Shown piece after piece: positions 6,788 to 6,877 of a stretch of 6,877 nt of DNA. The notes under the pieces are model-generated. The model saw only the letters and a program-made list of their open reading frames with translations, was not told the DNA's origin and did not search any database. This DNA is from Promethearchaeota archaeon (lineage in GTDB: Archaea > Asgardarchaeota > Lokiarchaeia > Sigynarchaeales > SOKP01): assembly GCA_019057975.1 (NCBI GenBank), contig JAHLWJ010000242.1, positions 1 to 6,877 of the forward strand. Reading direction: 5' to 3'. Numbering within the stretch: position 1 is the first letter of the stretch; every line of letters begins with the position of its first letter. Made by a program: the position numbers and the translations under genes.

Positions 6788-6818
6788 TTTAAAGATTTAA
6801 AGATATTCAATCTTTAAA
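6788..6818. repeat. TTTAAAGA direct and inverted repeats upstream of nurA; probable promoter/operator
   Basis: On the plus strand TTTAAAGATT (6788-6797) is matched by its exact inverse AATCTTTAAA (6809-6818), an inverted repeat with 10-bp arms and an 11-base spacer. A further TTTAAAGA copy at 6796-6803 lies in tandem with the first, so the inner pair (6796-6803 and 6811-6818) also forms an 8-bp inverted repeat. The block sits 36-66 bases upstream of the nurA ATG, where the TATA/BRE region of the operon promoter is expected, and TTTAAA itself is TATA-like. A regulator binding these sites could control the operon. Base composition makes part of this likely by chance. Confidence 0.4.
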
Positions 6819-6856
6819 AAATTTAATCATAGCATAAAACCATTACATTTCATTTT

Positions 6857-6874
6857 TAATTAATATATTAATTA
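6857..6874. repeat. 18-bp perfect AT-only palindrome
   Basis: TAATTAATATATTAATTA reads the same on both strands, centred between 6865 and 6866. It lies about 105-122 bases upstream of nurA at the window's right edge. It could be an operator, or the TATA region of a divergent gene beyond the window. It is made only of A and T, so chance formation is quite possible. Confidence 0.3.
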
Positions 6875-6877
6875 TTT

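Overview
The window is AT-rich (about 30% GC, judged by eye) and almost certainly archaeal. It carries a NurA/HerA DNA end-resection pair next to Mre11/Rad50, and its left edge holds what looks like the last codons of an archaeal histone gene. Shine-Dalgarno-like sites, TATA-like elements and T-rich 3' ends also fit an archaeon. The low GC and lysine/isoleucine/asparagine-rich proteins would suit an Asgard-type, DPANN or low-GC euryarchaeal genome, but the sequence alone does not decide between these.

Layout: bases 1-36 (+) are the 3' end of a probable histone-fold gene, followed by a T-rich tract. Bases 37-329 are a convergent non-coding spacer. Everything from 330 to 6752 is on the minus strand and reads as one operon, in transcription order: nurA (6752-5682), herA (5639-3963), then one 1200-codon gene (3932-330) encoding Mre11 fused in frame to Rad50. 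Gaps are 42 and 30 bases. Bases 6753-6877 are the upstream regulatory region, with TTTAAAGA repeats in direct and inverted orientation and an 18-bp AT-only palindrome.

How the genes work together: in archaea the Mre11-Rad50 complex recognises and opens double-strand breaks, and the hexameric HerA translocase with the NurA nuclease resects the ends to leave 3' single strands for RadA. All catalytic motifs of the four activities are visible here, so this is a complete resection module in three genes instead of four.

The most unusual point is the third gene. The nuclease and the SMC-like ATPase, normally separate subunits, form one polypeptide in which the Rad50-binding helices of Mre11 run straight into the first strand of Rad50. 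The Rad50 half contains no cysteine at all, so the CxxC zinc hook that normally joins Rad50 coiled coils at the apex is absent. A stretch of about 80 residues that does not look like coiled coil sits where the hook should be. The gene also lacks a convincing conventional start: a good Shine-Dalgarno sequence points to an in-frame ATT, not to the TTG further upstream.
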